Part shown: positions 5,005 to 5,140 of the stretch, in pieces | How positions within the stretch are numbered: position 1 is the first letter of the stretch | Layout: the number at the start of each line of letters is the position of its first letter | Origin: Bacillota bacterium | Lineage (GTDB): Bacteria; Bacillota; Clostridia; Clostridiales; Clostridiaceae | Length of the DNA stretch: 5,140 nucleotides | Direction of reading: 5' to 3' | Assembly: GCA_023440105.1 (NCBI GenBank) | Contig: JAEXSY010000406.1 | Span: 1-5,140, forward strand | Notes under the pieces: generated by a model | The model's input: only the letters and a program-made list of their open reading frames with translations | What the model was told of the DNA's origin: nothing | Databases searched by the model: none | Program-made: the position numbers and the translations under genes

Positions 5005-5140
5005 TTTTCCTATCTATTACTGAAAAAGTATTCAATTATTTGCATTGTATTCCCTGAAATAAAAACAGAAAAGCAGGAGGAAACACTAAAAAAAGTTGCA
5101 GATCTGTTGTCCATTAATTCTGAACTAACCGATAATGAAC
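5005..5140 (+). pseudogene. Start-less open frame running off the right edge, possible gene remnant
   Basis: After a stop at 5002-5004 the plus-strand frame stays open to the window end, about 45 codons. It contains KKYSIICIVFPEIKTEKQ followed by a helix-like stretch, EETLKKVADLLS. There is no ATG, GTG or TTG in the frame, and the AGGAGG at 5075-5080 has no in-frame start at useful spacing. The hydrophobic strand followed by an amphipathic helix loosely recalls the C-terminal part of PTS EIIA type-2 domains, but this is from memory and weak. It could be a 5'-truncated gene or chance. Confidence 0.22.

Overview
The window is AT-rich, with strong AAGGAG-type ribosome sites and protein sequences typical of low-GC Firmicutes, most likely a Clostridia member. 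Supporting marks are a clostridial-style thioredoxin-reductase N-terminus, a RecD2-type helicase, and a PdaA-like deacetylase with a TFDEGYENG motif. All convincing genes lie on the minus strand, so the story reads from right to left. I see no rRNA, tRNA, CRISPR array or recognisable transposase.

Right side (about 3.4-5.1 kb) is ordinary and intact. A small membrane protein (4544-4795) is followed 46 bases later by a lipoprotein polysaccharide deacetylase (3511-4497). A strong, symmetrical hairpin terminator (3438-3484) closes the unit. At the far right edge a start-less plus-strand reading frame (5005-5140) runs off the window and may be a gene remnant.

Middle (about 1.0-3.4 kb) looks like a decaying block. 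The RecD2-like helicase (1991-3358) has a nearly complete motor but has lost its N-terminal part. It has no visible ribosome site and carries two unusual changes in its ATP-binding loop. It is followed 37 bases later by a lipoprotein gene (1067-1953) broken by a one-base frameshift in an A-run; the two pieces read as one protein of about 295 residues.

Left side (about 1-1.0 kb) holds a GC-rich island with broken coding traces (about 667-850), striking G and C homopolymer runs forming nested dyads (883-966), a doubtful 51-codon frame, and a 42-codon ORF whose ribosome site lies in a predicted hairpin. The last gene is a thioredoxin-reductase-like start that breaks off after 43 homologous residues, close to a perfect 9-bp inverted repeat.

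Taken together: an intact cell-wall gene pair beside a region where at least three genes are damaged. No complete new system is evident. The items most worth checking are the ribosome-site hairpin, the G/C-run dyad, the frameshifted lipoprotein and the altered Walker A of the truncated helicase.
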